DNA of 64,000 bases from Trinickia sp. Y13. GTDB taxonomy: Bacteria > Pseudomonadota > Gammaproteobacteria > Burkholderiales > Burkholderiaceae. This document shows positions 8,383 to 16,939 of the stretch, one piece after another; position 1 is the first letter of the stretch; each line of letters opens with the position of its first letter. The position numbers and the translations under genes were made by a program. The notes under the pieces were generated by a model. That model saw only the letters and a list, made by a program, of their open reading frames with translations. It was not told where the DNA came from and made no database searches. The stretch is from the NCBI RefSeq assembly GCF_029522115.1, contig NZ_JAKWFK010000003.1:372001-436000 (forward strand), read 5' to 3'.

Positions 8383-9312
8383 ATGGATATCCAACAAGCC
8401 GGCACTCTTGCCTCGAGTGCAGTCGTCGCCGCGATTCCGCTGATGTTCGCGGGCATTGGCGAACTCGTCACTGAAAAGTCGGGGGTGCTGAACCTGGGCG
8501 TCGAAGGGATGATGCTAATGGGGGCGGTGACCGGCTATGCCGTCACGGTCACGACCGGGCATCCGTGGCTGGGCGTGGCGGCGTCGATGGCGGCCGGCGT
8601 CGCAATGGCGTTGCTGTTCGGCTTTCTCACGCTGACGATGCTGGCCAATCAAGTGGCGACCGGGCTTTCTCTGACGATCTTCGGCATCGGCTTGTCGGCT
8701 TACGTCGGCAAGCCCTATACGTCGGCGTCGGTCAGCGCGACGATCGATGCCTGGCCGGTGCCCGGGCTGGCCAAGATTCCGGTGCTGGGGCCCGCGCTCT
8801 TCACGCTGACGCCGCTAGGCTATCTCGCGTTCGCGGCCTTCGCACTCGTTGGGTGGTTTCTCTATCGAACGCGGGCGGGGCTCGTGCTGCGCTCGGTGGG
8901 CGAATCGCCCGCCGTGGCCCATTCGGTCGGCTTTCCGGTGATCGGCGTGCGCTACGGCGCGACGTTGTTCGGCGGCGGCATGGCGGGGCTCGCGGGCGGT
9001 TACTACTCGATCGTCTACCTGCATCTGTGGCAGGAACAGCTGACCTCGGGCCGAGGCTGGATCGCGCTCGCGCTGGTCGTGTTCGCCACGTGGCGTCCTT
9101 GGCGCTTGCTGCTCGGCGCGCTGCTGTTCGGCGCGGTCACGGGCTTGCAGTTTTATGCGCAAGCGGTGGGCGTGCCGGTGCCGACGCAGGCCCTGGCCAT
9201 GCTGCCGTACTTGGCGACGATAGTCGTACTGGCCGTCATCTCGCGCAACCCGAATACCATCAAGCTCAATGCGCCCGCTTCCCTCGGCAAGCCGTTTTTC
9301 GCGACGAGCTGA
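8383..9312 (+). CDS. ABC transporter permease (BMP/nucleoside-type importer), subunit 2
   Basis: A 309-residue BPD_transp_2 permease with about eight membrane helices. The motif GELVTEKSGVLNLGVEGMML (residues 26-45) is the hallmark of the YufQ/NupQ-type second permease. It lies 63 bp after subunit 1, and the binding-protein gene begins 49 bp downstream. All four genes are co-directional and closely spaced, so they are almost certainly one operon. No odd features were seen. Confidence 0.9.
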   Translation: MDIQQAGTLASSAVVAAIPLMFAGIGELVTEKSGVLNLGVEGMMLMGAVTGYAVTVTTGHPWLGVAASMAAGVAMALLFGFLTLTMLANQVATGLSLTIFGIGLSAYVGKPYTSASVSATIDAWPVPGLAKIPVLGPALFTLTPLGYLAFAAFALVGWFLYRTRAGLVLRSVGESPAVAHSVGFPVIGVRYGATLFGGGMAGLAGGYYSIVYLHLWQEQLTSGRGWIALALVVFATWRPWRLLLGALLFGAVTGLQFYAQAVGVPVPTQALAMLPYLATIVVLAVISRNPNTIKLNAPASLGKPFFATS

Positions 9313-9361
9313 GCAAGTGAGGTCCGATCGACCGATTCCCCCACACCACTGGAGAAGTTCG

Positions 9362-10447
9362 ATGAAAAGAAGAACGTTGCCACTGCTCGCCGCTTGCGCG
9401 GCGCTCGCGCTCGGCGCGGCCGTTGCGCCCGTCGCGCATGCGGCCGATGCGCCGGGCGTCGCTTTCGTTTACTTGGGCAACCCTGGCGATGCGGGCTGGA
9501 CGTTCGCGCACGATCAAGGGTCCAAGCAGGCGGAGGCCAAGTTCGGCAACAAGATCAAGGTGACCCGCGTCGAGAACGTGCCGGAATCGGCCGACTCGGA
9601 GCGGGTGTTCCGGGATCTGGCGAACAAGGGGAACAAGATCATTTTCGGATCGAGCTTCGGCTATCAGGATTTCGAGCTGAAAGTGGCGAAAGACTTCCCC
9701 GACACGGTGTTCCTGCATGCGACGGGCTACAAGAAGAGTAAGAACTTCGGCACTTACGACGTGCGCATGTATCAAGGCGCGTACCTCGCGGGCATCGTTG
9801 CGGGCCATATGACGAAGACGAACACGCTCGGATTCGTCGCATCCGTGCCGATCCCGGAAGTCGTGCGCAACATCAACGCCTACACGCTCGGCGCTCGTTC
9901 GGTGAATCCGAAGGTGCATACGAAGGTCATTTGGATCAACAGCTGGTTCGACCCCGGCAAGGAGAAGCAGGCTGCGGAAACGCTGATTGGGCAGGGCGCC
10001 GACGTCCTGCTGCAGAACACCGATTCGAGCGCGACGCTGGCAACGGCAGAGCAGAAGAAGGTGCACGCTTTCGGTTGGGATTCGGACATGAAGAAATTCG
10101 GTCCGAACGCCGCGCTCGGCTCGGTGGTCGCCCATTGGGGCGTGTATTACATGGCTGCCATCCAGCAGGTGCTCGACGGCAAATGGAAGAATGACCCGGT
10201 GTGGTGGGGACTGTCCCAACAGGCCGTCGACCTCGAAGATCTGAGCCCGTCCGTGGACGCCGCGGCGCGCGCGGACGAGAAGAAGGCGCATGACGCGATC
10301 GCGAGCGGTAGCCGCGACGTTTTCACGGGCCCGATCAAAGATCAATCGGGCACGGTCAAGGTTGCCGCGGGCAAGACGCTGACCGACGCCGAACTGCAAC
10401 GGCTCAATTGGTACGTTGAAGGCGTCGACGGTTCGCTGCCGAAGTAA
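9362..10447 (+). CDS. BMP-family substrate-binding lipoprotein-like periplasmic protein
   Basis: A 361-residue periplasmic binding protein of the BMP (basic membrane protein, PnrA-like) family. PnrA-type members bind purine nucleosides. The signal peptide covers residues 1-27 (KRRTLPLLAACAALALG, cleavage after AHA). The mature protein begins ADAPGVAFVYLGNPGDAGW, the usual family opening with an aromatic ligand-stacking region. There is no lipobox Cys at the cleavage site, so it is probably soluble in the periplasm. The ATG at 9362 has GGAGAAG 6 bases upstream. It is the last gene of the importer operon and ends before a GC-rich hairpin. Confidence 0.92.
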   Translation: MKRRTLPLLAACAALALGAAVAPVAHAADAPGVAFVYLGNPGDAGWTFAHDQGSKQAEAKFGNKIKVTRVENVPESADSERVFRDLANKGNKIIFGSSFGYQDFELKVAKDFPDTVFLHATGYKKSKNFGTYDVRMYQGAYLAGIVAGHMTKTNTLGFVASVPIPEVVRNINAYTLGARSVNPKVHTKVIWINSWFDPGKEKQAAETLIGQGADVLLQNTDSSATLATAEQKKVHAFGWDSDMKKFGPNAALGSVVAHWGVYYMAAIQQVLDGKWKNDPVWWGLSQQAVDLEDLSPSVDAAARADEKKAHDAIASGSRDVFTGPIKDQSGTVKVAAGKTLTDAELQRLNWYVEGVDGSLPK

Positions 10448-10479
10448 TAGGGCCTGCGTTGGCCGGCAAGGGAACCTGC

Positions 10480-10502
10480 GGGCGGCGCGTTCGGCGCCGC
10501 CC
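10480..10502 (+). terminator. GC-rich hairpin between convergent importer and dodecin genes
   Basis: GGGCGGCGC at 10480-10488 pairs perfectly with GCGCCGCCC at 10494-10502 around a 5-base loop. It lies in the 59-bp convergent gap and could serve both strands. There is no T-run, so factor-independent termination is uncertain. Confidence 0.45.
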
Positions 10503-10506
10503 GGCA

Positions 10507-10716
10507 TCAATCCTCCAATCGCAGGCCCACTTTGAGGGTGACTTGCCAATGCGCGACGCTGCCGCCGTCGATGTGCCCGCGCGTTTCGGTGACTTCGAAC
10601 CAGTGCAAGTTGCGCAGCGTCTTCGATGCGCGTTCGATGGCGCAGCGTACGGCATCGTCGCTCGATTTCGTCGACGATCCGGTCAATTCGATGTACTTGT
10701 AGACGTGATCGTTCAT
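10507..10716 (-). CDS. Dodecin family flavin-binding protein
   Basis: A 69-residue protein with the dodecin fold. Dodecins assemble into hollow 12-mers that bind and protect flavins. Family features are the opening [11 protein letters not shown], the Ser-rich turn, the core [11 protein letters not shown] (its Trp stacks on flavin) and the ending [12 protein letters not shown]. Upstream in-frame codons would add 31 atypical residues. The ATG at 10716 has GGAGACGA before it and gives the normal length. It is divergent from the dehydrogenase gene. Confidence 0.92.
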   Translation of the reverse strand: MNDHVYKYIELTGSSTKSSDDAVRCAIERASKTLRNLHWFEVTETRGHIDGGSVAHWQVTLKVGLRLED

Positions 10717-10829
10717 GAGTCGTCTCCGCATTTCGTCGAAAATGGAACAACCAGTATAGGCAACGACGGTCGGGCACGCCCGGGCATGTAGCAGGGCGGC
10801 CCGCCGCATTCGCGGGAGAGCACGAAACG

Positions 10830-11729
10830 ATGGAACTCGGATTTTGCGGGCCAGGGCTCATGGGTGCGCCGATGATCCGGCATCTGCTGCGCGCAGGCCA
10901 TGACGTGTGGGTCTGGAACCGCACGCGCGCGAAGGCGCAAGCGCTGGCCGCCGATGGGGCGCGCGTGGTCGACGCGCCGTGCGACTTGCTCGCGCATGCC
11001 CAGGCAGTTTTCTTGTGCGTGTCGGACACGAATGCCGTCGAGGAAGTCGTTTTCGGCCCCGGCGGCTTGCTGGCCGAGCCTGACGCCGGGGCGGGGCGTT
11101 TGCGCTGGATCGTCGATCATTCGAGCATCGCGCCCTCGGCAACACGCGCATTTGCCGCGCGCGCGGCTCAATGCGGCGTCGGTTGGGTGGATGCGCCCGT
11201 TTCGGGTGGCGTTCCAGGCGCGCAGGCGGGCACGCTCGCGGTCATGGCCGGCGGCAGCGCCGAGGACATCATCGCGGTCGAACCCGTCATACGCGCTTAT
11301 GCAGCACGCGTGACGCATATGGGCGAGGTGGGGGCGGGCCAAACGACGAAGCTTTGCAATCAAGCGATCGTTTGTGCGACGGTGGCGGGCATCGCGGAAG
11401 CGGTGGGCTTGGCTCACGCGGCGGGGATCGACGCGGCGCGTCTACCCGAAGCGCTCGGAGGCGGTTGGGCCGATTCGGTCCTTTTGCGCACCTTCGTGCC
11501 GCGCATGACAGAATCGGGACACGCCCCGCTCGGTTCGTTGAAAACGTTTCAAAAAGATATCGACACGGTGGCGGACGCCGCCAGGGAAACGGGCGCCGCA
11601 ATGCCCGTCGTGGGCGCCGTGCAGCAGATGTTGCGCTTGGGCGCGGCGATGGGGCTGGCGGATGCCGATTTGGCGGCATTCATCGATATCGTCCGGCCGC
11701 AGGCGGGCATGCACCGCGCCAAGCAGTAG
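10830..11729 (+). CDS. NAD(P)-dependent beta-hydroxyacid dehydrogenase (3-hydroxyisobutyrate dehydrogenase family)
   Basis: A 299-residue two-domain dehydrogenase. The N-terminal Rossmann motif is [12 protein letters not shown]. The substrate loop is [19 protein letters not shown] near residue 123. The catalytic Lys lies in [12 protein letters not shown] near residue 175. Family members oxidise 3-hydroxyisobutyrate, tartronate semialdehyde or related 3-hydroxyacids, and the substrate cannot be read from sequence. Tartronate semialdehyde would fit purine and glyoxylate metabolism next door, but this is speculation. GAGAG lies about 10 bases before the ATG. It is followed by a convergent gene of unknown function. 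Confidence 0.88.
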   Translation: MELGFCGPGLMGAPMIRHLLRAGHDVWVWNRTRAKAQALAADGARVVDAPCDLLAHAQAVFLCVSDTNAVEEVVFGPGGLLAEPDAGAGRLRWIVDHSSIAPSATRAFAARAAQCGVGWVDAPVSGGVPGAQAGTLAVMAGGSAEDIIAVEPVIRAYAARVTHMGEVGAGQTTKLCNQAIVCATVAGIAEAVGLAHAAGIDAARLPEALGGGWADSVLLRTFVPRMTESGHAPLGSLKTFQKDIDTVADAARETGAAMPVVGAVQQMLRLGAAMGLADADLAAFIDIVRPQAGMHRAKQ

Positions 11730-11785
11730 CGCAGGGGGCACGGCGCGGGCCGAACCTATCTGCCGCGCCGCCAATTCACCAGTCG

Positions 11786-12268
11786 TCAGCGAAACGAGCG
11801 CGGGGCGGCATCGCCTGCGTTTTGCCGCCGCGCGTTGGGCGCGGCCGCGCCGGCGCCGAATTCGGGCAGAACCTTCGTGCGCGCCCGGCTCGCGAAGACG
11901 AGAAAGCCGAAACCGTTCGTTTCATACCAGTAGCCGCCGTTCTCGAGGCCCTCGAGCGGCTGTTCGAGCGCGTTCGCGATCGACTCGAGACAGCGCCGGC
12001 GCAATTCGTCGACATCGGGATAGGGCGGTTGCGCGCCACGAACCGTGCACAGTAGAACGTCGAGCCCCGGCAAGACATGTTCGTAGAGCACGGGCTCATC
12101 CTGCGAACGAGCGCGCGCAATCTTTGTATCCAGCTGGACGAAAGGTTTGAACTGGCGCAGGACGGCGAGAAACGACTCCTTACTGTCCGCGCTCGCGCGC
12201 CTACGCTTTCTCGGGAAGGACATAAACATTCGCCTGAAAAAGAATTGCAAGAAACACAGCGTCCTCAT
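11786..12268 (-). CDS. Conserved-looking protein of unknown function
   Basis: A 160-residue protein that I do not recognise. It has a basic, aromatic N-terminus (MRTLCFLQFFFRRMF), then a soluble globular core containing SKESFLAVLRQFKPFVQLD, a LYEHVLPGLDVLLCTV segment, a PYPDVDELRRR helix and GGYWYETNGFGFLVFASR. The tail is low-complexity and Ala/Arg-rich. The ATG at 12268 has GGGAG 7 bases upstream. ATGs at 12229 or 12223 would remove the hydrophobic N-terminus and are possible. No enzyme motif, membrane helix or metal site is clear. It converges on the dehydrogenase gene. Confidence 0.65.
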   Translation of the reverse strand: MRTLCFLQFFFRRMFMSFPRKRRRASADSKESFLAVLRQFKPFVQLDTKIARARSQDEPVLYEHVLPGLDVLLCTVRGAQPPYPDVDELRRRCLESIANALEQPLEGLENGGYWYETNGFGFLVFASRARTKVLPEFGAGAAAPNARRQNAGDAAPRSFR

Positions 12269-12664
12269 GCGACCACTCCCGGCTCTCGCGCGCCGCACGT
12301 CCGATCTTTTATAGCATACGAAATCGGCATCTTCACGACCCGTTACGGTCTCGCTCGAACGATCGACGCAGTTCGCATGCAGTCATGCCGGAACGGGTGC
12401 GCGAGTCGTGTCGCGCTACGCTCGACATCTATGGCAATAATAGGCCCGAGTTTCGTCCGCGTGCTGATCCAACTCATAAAAATTGCCATTTTCTGTGGGC
12501 ATGCGCGCTCGTATATCGTCCGTTGAAATATCTCGAAACAGCACGGATAATGGTTCGGCTTCACGTTTGCACGTCGTGCGATGCAAGCGCCGTGCCGCCG
12601 TGAAAGCCTGCGGCGCGGCTCGCGTGACGCGCGCGACTCGACTCGATGGGGCCGCCAAGGACGC
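12269..12664. other. 396-bp divergent intergenic region upstream of the histidine kinase
   Basis: AT-richer than its surroundings, and it contains a spaced perfect inverted repeat, ATGGCAAT (12431-12438) and ATTGCCAT (12482-12489). Short frames in it lack ribosome sites and protein-like composition. It probably holds promoters for the flanking genes. I see no RNA gene. Confidence 0.45.
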
Positions 12665-14272
12665 ATGAAACTATTCACGAAGGGACTGCTGCTGATCGCC
12701 GTGCCGAGTTTGATCGAGTTGGCGCTCGTCGGCATGCTGTCGAAGACGCAGGAGCAGGCCACGCAAGCGGGCCAGTGGGCATCGCATAGCAAACAGGTGC
12801 TCTATCAAGCGTCGGCCATCGCCGATCCTCTCTTGCGCGAGGCGTCGCGCGTGCGTGCGGGCCTCATCGTCGGCGATCCTTCCTTCATCGATCGGCATGT
12901 CGTTTGGGTCGATCTGGGCGATCGGCTCTCGCGGCTCGAGAAGCTCGTGGCGGACGATCCGCTGCAAGTCGAGCGGGTGCGGCGTATGCGCGAAGCCATC
13001 AACGACTACCGGGCACTGACGGACAAGGTTTATGCGGCATTGCACGATCAGCAGCGCGTGCAATTGGCCTCGCTCGACAGCGAGCCGCTGCCGCCGCCCA
13101 TCCAAGCGTTTCGAGATGAACTGGGCGCCTTCGTTGCCGACGAATCGCGGCTCGACGCCGAGCGCAGTTCGGAACTGGCTGCGACGCGCGAGCAGCAGCG
13201 CTATGCGCTGATTGCCGCCATTGCGGGGTCGATGCTGATTTGGGCGATCGCGGCGCTGGCGTTCGCCGGCAACATCGGGCGGCGCCTGCACACGTTGACG
13301 GCCAACGCGCAGCGGCTGGGGCGTTCACAGGCGCTGGGCGCGCCCTTGGCGGGCGACGACGAATTGGCTCAACTCGATGCGGCGTTGCACCGGACGAGCC
13401 AACGCTTGACCGAGGCCGAGCACGATCAGGCCACGTTGCAGGCTACGCTCGAGATGCGTGCACAAGAACTGACGCAAGTGAACGATAATCTGCGCCAGCA
13501 AAAGCAGGACAACGATATGTTCATCTATAGCGTCTCGCACGATCTACGCTCGCCGCTCGTGAATTTGCAAGGGTTTTCGCGCGAATTGCAAGTGTCGTGC
13601 GACGAGTTGCGCACGATGCTCGACGCCGCCCGTTTGCCGGAGGTTGAGCGCTCGCGCATCACTCGGGTGCTCGATGGCAATCTGAGCGAAGCGCTGCACT
13701 ATTTGCGCACCGCGGTGGCGCGTTCAGCCTCGATCATCGACGCGCTGCTGCGGATATCCCGGGCGGGCCGGCTCGAATATCAATGGCAGCGCGTCAGCGT
13801 GGCCCGCGCCGTCGCGCGCGTGGTGGAATCGCTGCACCAGGCAATCGCCGAGCGCGGCGTGGTCGTGTCGGTGGGCGAGCTGCCGCCCGTATGGGGCGAC
13901 CCCACGGCGATCGAGCAGATTTTCGCCAATCTGATCGGCAACGCGGTCAATTATCTCGACACGTCGCGCCCCTGCCGCATCGAAATCGGCACGCTCGAGC
14001 AGCCGCAGCCGGAAGCCGGCGAACGAGCGCCTAGAATGCGAACATATTACGTGCGCGATAACGGGCTCGGCATTCCCGCCGCTTGCATGCCCAAAATGTT
14101 TAGCGCGTTTCAACGGTTGCACGGCGATCGGGCCAAAGGCGACGGCATTGGCCTTGCCCTCGTGCGCCGGGTGACGGAGCGGCACGGTGGACGCGCGTGG
14201 GTCGAATCGACGGAGGGCGTCGGTTCGACCTTTTACGTGACGCTGCCAGAACAGCCGTTACGAATGACTTGA
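12665..14272 (+). CDS. Membrane sensor histidine kinase with extracytoplasmic sensor domain
   Basis: A 535-residue kinase. Membrane segments lie at about 7-24 and 180-200. The ~155-residue loop between them is helical and CHASE3-like. A HAMP-like linker and coiled coil follow (about 205-280). The HisKA motif is VSHDLRSPL with His292 as phosphoacceptor. The ATPase domain has the N box (NLIGNAVNY), DNGLGIP and GDGIGLALV. The ATG at 12665 has AAGGA just upstream. The next gene, 37 bp downstream, encodes a hybrid kinase beginning with a receiver domain, which is a natural phosphorylation partner. The signal sensed is unknown. No DNA-binding response regulator is adjacent. Confidence 0.9.
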   Translation: MKLFTKGLLLIAVPSLIELALVGMLSKTQEQATQAGQWASHSKQVLYQASAIADPLLREASRVRAGLIVGDPSFIDRHVVWVDLGDRLSRLEKLVADDPLQVERVRRMREAINDYRALTDKVYAALHDQQRVQLASLDSEPLPPPIQAFRDELGAFVADESRLDAERSSELAATREQQRYALIAAIAGSMLIWAIAALAFAGNIGRRLHTLTANAQRLGRSQALGAPLAGDDELAQLDAALHRTSQRLTEAEHDQATLQATLEMRAQELTQVNDNLRQQKQDNDMFIYSVSHDLRSPLVNLQGFSRELQVSCDELRTMLDAARLPEVERSRITRVLDGNLSEALHYLRTAVARSASIIDALLRISRAGRLEYQWQRVSVARAVARVVESLHQAIAERGVVVSVGELPPVWGDPTAIEQIFANLIGNAVNYLDTSRPCRIEIGTLEQPQPEAGERAPRMRTYYVRDNGLGIPAACMPKMFSAFQRLHGDRAKGDGIGLALVRRVTERHGGRAWVESTEGVGSTFYVTLPEQPLRMT

Positions 14273-14309
14273 TGCAAAAGGCGTCGAGCCGAATGAGCCA
14301 AAATTGAGC

Positions 14310-16298
14310 ATGACCGAAGTTTCTCGCCAGGAAAGCGCCCGCGTACTCATCGTCGATGACGACGAGGGCATTTTGCGCTTAGCGCGCAAGTCGCTAGAGC
14401 GCGCGGGGTGCCGCGTATTCGGCTATCCGAGCGTGAAAGCCGCGCACGCGCAGCTTGCCGCCGACGCCCCCGATCTGCTCGTGCTCGACTATCAGCTCGG
14501 CAGCGCCGAGACCGGTCTCGATTTCTTCCGCCGTCTGCGTGCCGAGGGCGTGACCTTGCCTGCGATCCTCGTTACCGGGTTCACCGATGAATCGCGCGTG
14601 ATCGAGGCATTGCGCGCCGGCGTATCCGATGTCGTGCCGAAGTCGGGCGGTTACCTCGATTATTTGCCGGAGGCCGTCGAGCGCGTCCTGACCCAGGTTC
14701 GATTGCAGCGCGCATCGGCCGAGGCGTTGCTGCTGCGCGACCGCGAGGCGCACTACCGCAGCTTGTCGGAGGCGTTACCGCACCTCGTGTTCACCAGCAA
14801 CGCGCGAGGCGAGTGCGATTTCTTTTCGAAACAGTGGTACGCCTACACAGGCTTGGACGAAGCCGCTTCGCGCGGGCTCGGATGGCTTGCCGCAGTGCAC
14901 CCCGACGATCGGGATGCACTGCGCCGCTCGTGGCTCGACGCCGTGAGCGGCGCGCCCGGGGCCGACTACCGGCATGAACTGCGCTTGCGTGCGGCCGATG
15001 GCACCTATCGCTGGTTCGACATGCGCATTGCGGCGGTTCGCGACGCGAGCGGAGGGGTGGGCAAGTGGTTCGCCAGTTGCACCGACATCCAGTCGCAACG
15101 CGAGGCGATGGAAGAGCGCGAACGGCTCTTGACGGCCGAGCAGTGTGCACGCCAGACGGCCGAGGAAGCCAACCGGGCCAAGGACCGCTTCCTGGCCATG
15201 CTCTCTCATGAGTTGCGCACGCCGCTCACGCCCGTGCTCGCGGGCACGCGCGTGCTTGAAACGATGCAGGAGATGCCTGCCGCCGCACAGTCGTGCGTCA
15301 AGATGATTCGACGCAATATCGAACTCGAAGCGCGTTTGATCGACGACTTGCTCGATTTGACGCGCGTGGCGAATGGCAAGCTGCGGCTCGCACTGGAAAC
15401 CGTCGACGTCCACGACGTCATCGACAGTGTGCTCGAGCTGTTTCATGCCGAGATCCAGGTCAAGGCGCTCGACGTGCACGTCGAAAAGAACGCCAAGAGT
15501 CATTACGTGCTGGCAGATCCGGCCAGGCTGCAGCAGATGCTGTGGAACCTCGTGCGCAACGCGGCGAAATTCACGCCCGATGGCGGCCATATCTACGTAC
15601 GTACGCGGGATGCGCGCATGCGCATCGAAGTCGAAATCGAAGACACGGGCATCGGCATCGCGCCGGAGCAAATCGGCAAACTGTTCAATGCGTTCGAGCA
15701 AGGTAGCCAGCGCATGACCCAGCAGTTTGGCGGGCTCGGGCTGGGGCTTGCGATAACGAAGGCGTTGACCGATGCCCACGGCGGTTCGGTCAGCGCGCGC
15801 AGCCCCGGGCCGCATTGCGGGGCCACGTTCACGATCGCGCTGCCGACGACGTCGGCGCCCGCGGCCGAGCCGGTGCCGCCGGTGTCGGCGCGCGCCGCAG
15901 CGGACGAACGAATCGCCATCCTGTTGGTCGAGGACCACGTCGATACGGCAGACGTCATGGCGCACTTGATGCGCTCGCTCGGGCACGACGTGGCGGTGGC
16001 GGCGTCCGTCGCGGAGGCGCTCGCTGCCACGCGGGCGCGCACCTTCGATCTGATCGTCAGCGACGTGGGGTTGCCCGACGGAACGGGCCTGGACTTCGTG
16101 AGTTCGGTGCGCCGCAGTTCGCAGGTACCGGCCATAGCCTTGACCGGCTACGGTTCGGACGAAGACATACGACGGTGCCTCGCCGCCGGCTTTACGGCGC
16201 ATCTGACCAAGCCGGTCAACTTCTCGCAATTGGAAGTGCTGATACAGCGCACGGCCGAGGCCAAGGGCCAAAGTGGCGCACCGCAGCGCGCCGGGTAG
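14310..16298 (+). CDS. Hybrid histidine kinase REC-PAS-HisKA-HATPase-REC
   Basis: A 662-residue soluble multidomain kinase. The N-terminal receiver (about 10-125) has the acidic pocket VDDD, phosphoacceptor Asp60 (LVLDYQL) and Lys111. A PAS plus PAC module follows (about 145-265, ending KWFASCTDIQSQ). HisKA has His300 (MLSHELRTPL). The ATPase has NLVRNAAKF and DTGIGI. The C-terminal receiver (about 535-650) has Asp585 in VSDVGLP and a Lys in LTKPVN. With no membrane segment it can receive phosphate from the upstream membrane kinase and relay it through two receivers. No output domain is present, so a distant regulator or histidine phosphotransferase is expected. A TTG at 14304 would add two residues. 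Confidence 0.92.
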   Translation: MTEVSRQESARVLIVDDDEGILRLARKSLERAGCRVFGYPSVKAAHAQLAADAPDLLVLDYQLGSAETGLDFFRRLRAEGVTLPAILVTGFTDESRVIEALRAGVSDVVPKSGGYLDYLPEAVERVLTQVRLQRASAEALLLRDREAHYRSLSEALPHLVFTSNARGECDFFSKQWYAYTGLDEAASRGLGWLAAVHPDDRDALRRSWLDAVSGAPGADYRHELRLRAADGTYRWFDMRIAAVRDASGGVGKWFASCTDIQSQREAMEERERLLTAEQCARQTAEEANRAKDRFLAMLSHELRTPLTPVLAGTRVLETMQEMPAAAQSCVKMIRRNIELEARLIDDLLDLTRVANGKLRLALETVDVHDVIDSVLELFHAEIQVKALDVHVEKNAKSHYVLADPARLQQMLWNLVRNAAKFTPDGGHIYVRTRDARMRIEVEIEDTGIGIAPEQIGKLFNAFEQGSQRMTQQFGGLGLGLAITKALTDAHGGSVSARSPGPHCGATFTIALPTTSAPAAEPVPPVSARAAADERIAILLVEDHVDTADVMAHLMRSLGHDVAVAASVAEALAATRARTFDLIVSDVGLPDGTGLDFVSSVRRSSQVPAIALTGYGSDEDIRRCLAAGFTAHLTKPVNFSQLEVLIQRTAEAKGQSGAPQRAG

Positions 16299-16329
16299 AC
16301 CTTCGTTGGGGCGCTTGCGAGGCTTGCGC

Positions 16330-16770
16330 TCAACGCTGCTTGAGCGCGTCGCGGATCTCACGCAACAAGACGACGTCTTCGGGCGGAGCGGCGGGCGCAG
16401 CCGGCGCCGCTTCCTCGCGCTTGCGCAGCGAGTTCATGAACTTGACGATCGCGAACACGATCATCGCGAGGATGGCGAAATTGATGACGGCCGTGATGAA
16501 CGAGCCATAGCCGAACACGGCTACGCCGGCCGTTTGCAAATCTTTGAATGAATCGGGGTTGCCCTTGAAGGAGGGCGGGATATCGCCGAGCCGAACGAAC
16601 TTGTTCGAGAAGTCGAGACCGCCTGTGACCACGCCGACGATAGGCATGATGAGATCTTTGACGATCGAATTGACGATCGTGGAAAACGCGCCGCCGATGA
16701 TCACGCCGACGGCCAGATCCATCACATTGCCTTTGACCGCGAACTCCCTGAATTCCTTGACGATACCCAT
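16330..16770 (-). CDS. mscL: Large-conductance mechanosensitive channel
   Basis: A 146-residue MscL, the pentameric tension-gated pore that releases solutes on hypo-osmotic shock. The opening [20 protein letters not shown] is the family amphipathic helix followed by TM1 ([17 protein letters not shown]). The periplasmic loop and TM2 ([20 protein letters not shown]) follow. The C-terminal bundle is [12 protein letters not shown], preceded by an Ala/Pro-rich linker. An in-frame ATG at 16845 is rejected because the ATG at 16770 has an AAGGAGGAAAA ribosome site. It converges on the hybrid kinase gene with a 31-bp gap. Confidence 0.97.
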   Translation of the reverse strand: MGIVKEFREFAVKGNVMDLAVGVIIGGAFSTIVNSIVKDLIMPIVGVVTGGLDFSNKFVRLGDIPPSFKGNPDSFKDLQTAGVAVFGYGSFITAVINFAILAMIVFAIVKFMNSLRKREEAAPAAPAAPPEDVVLLREIRDALKQR

Positions 16771-16939
16771 CGTTTTTTCCTCCTTGCTTGGCTGGGTTGC
16801 GGGCGAACGCGTCGAGCGGCGCAACGCGTGTGCCATCGCGGCCATGATAGCGAACGGTCGCCCCGTGCGGGAGGATTTTTGGCGCGCGCGGGCAGGCGCC
16901 GGGCCATTCAGATTTTCAGCTTTTCAGGCTTTCGATCCT

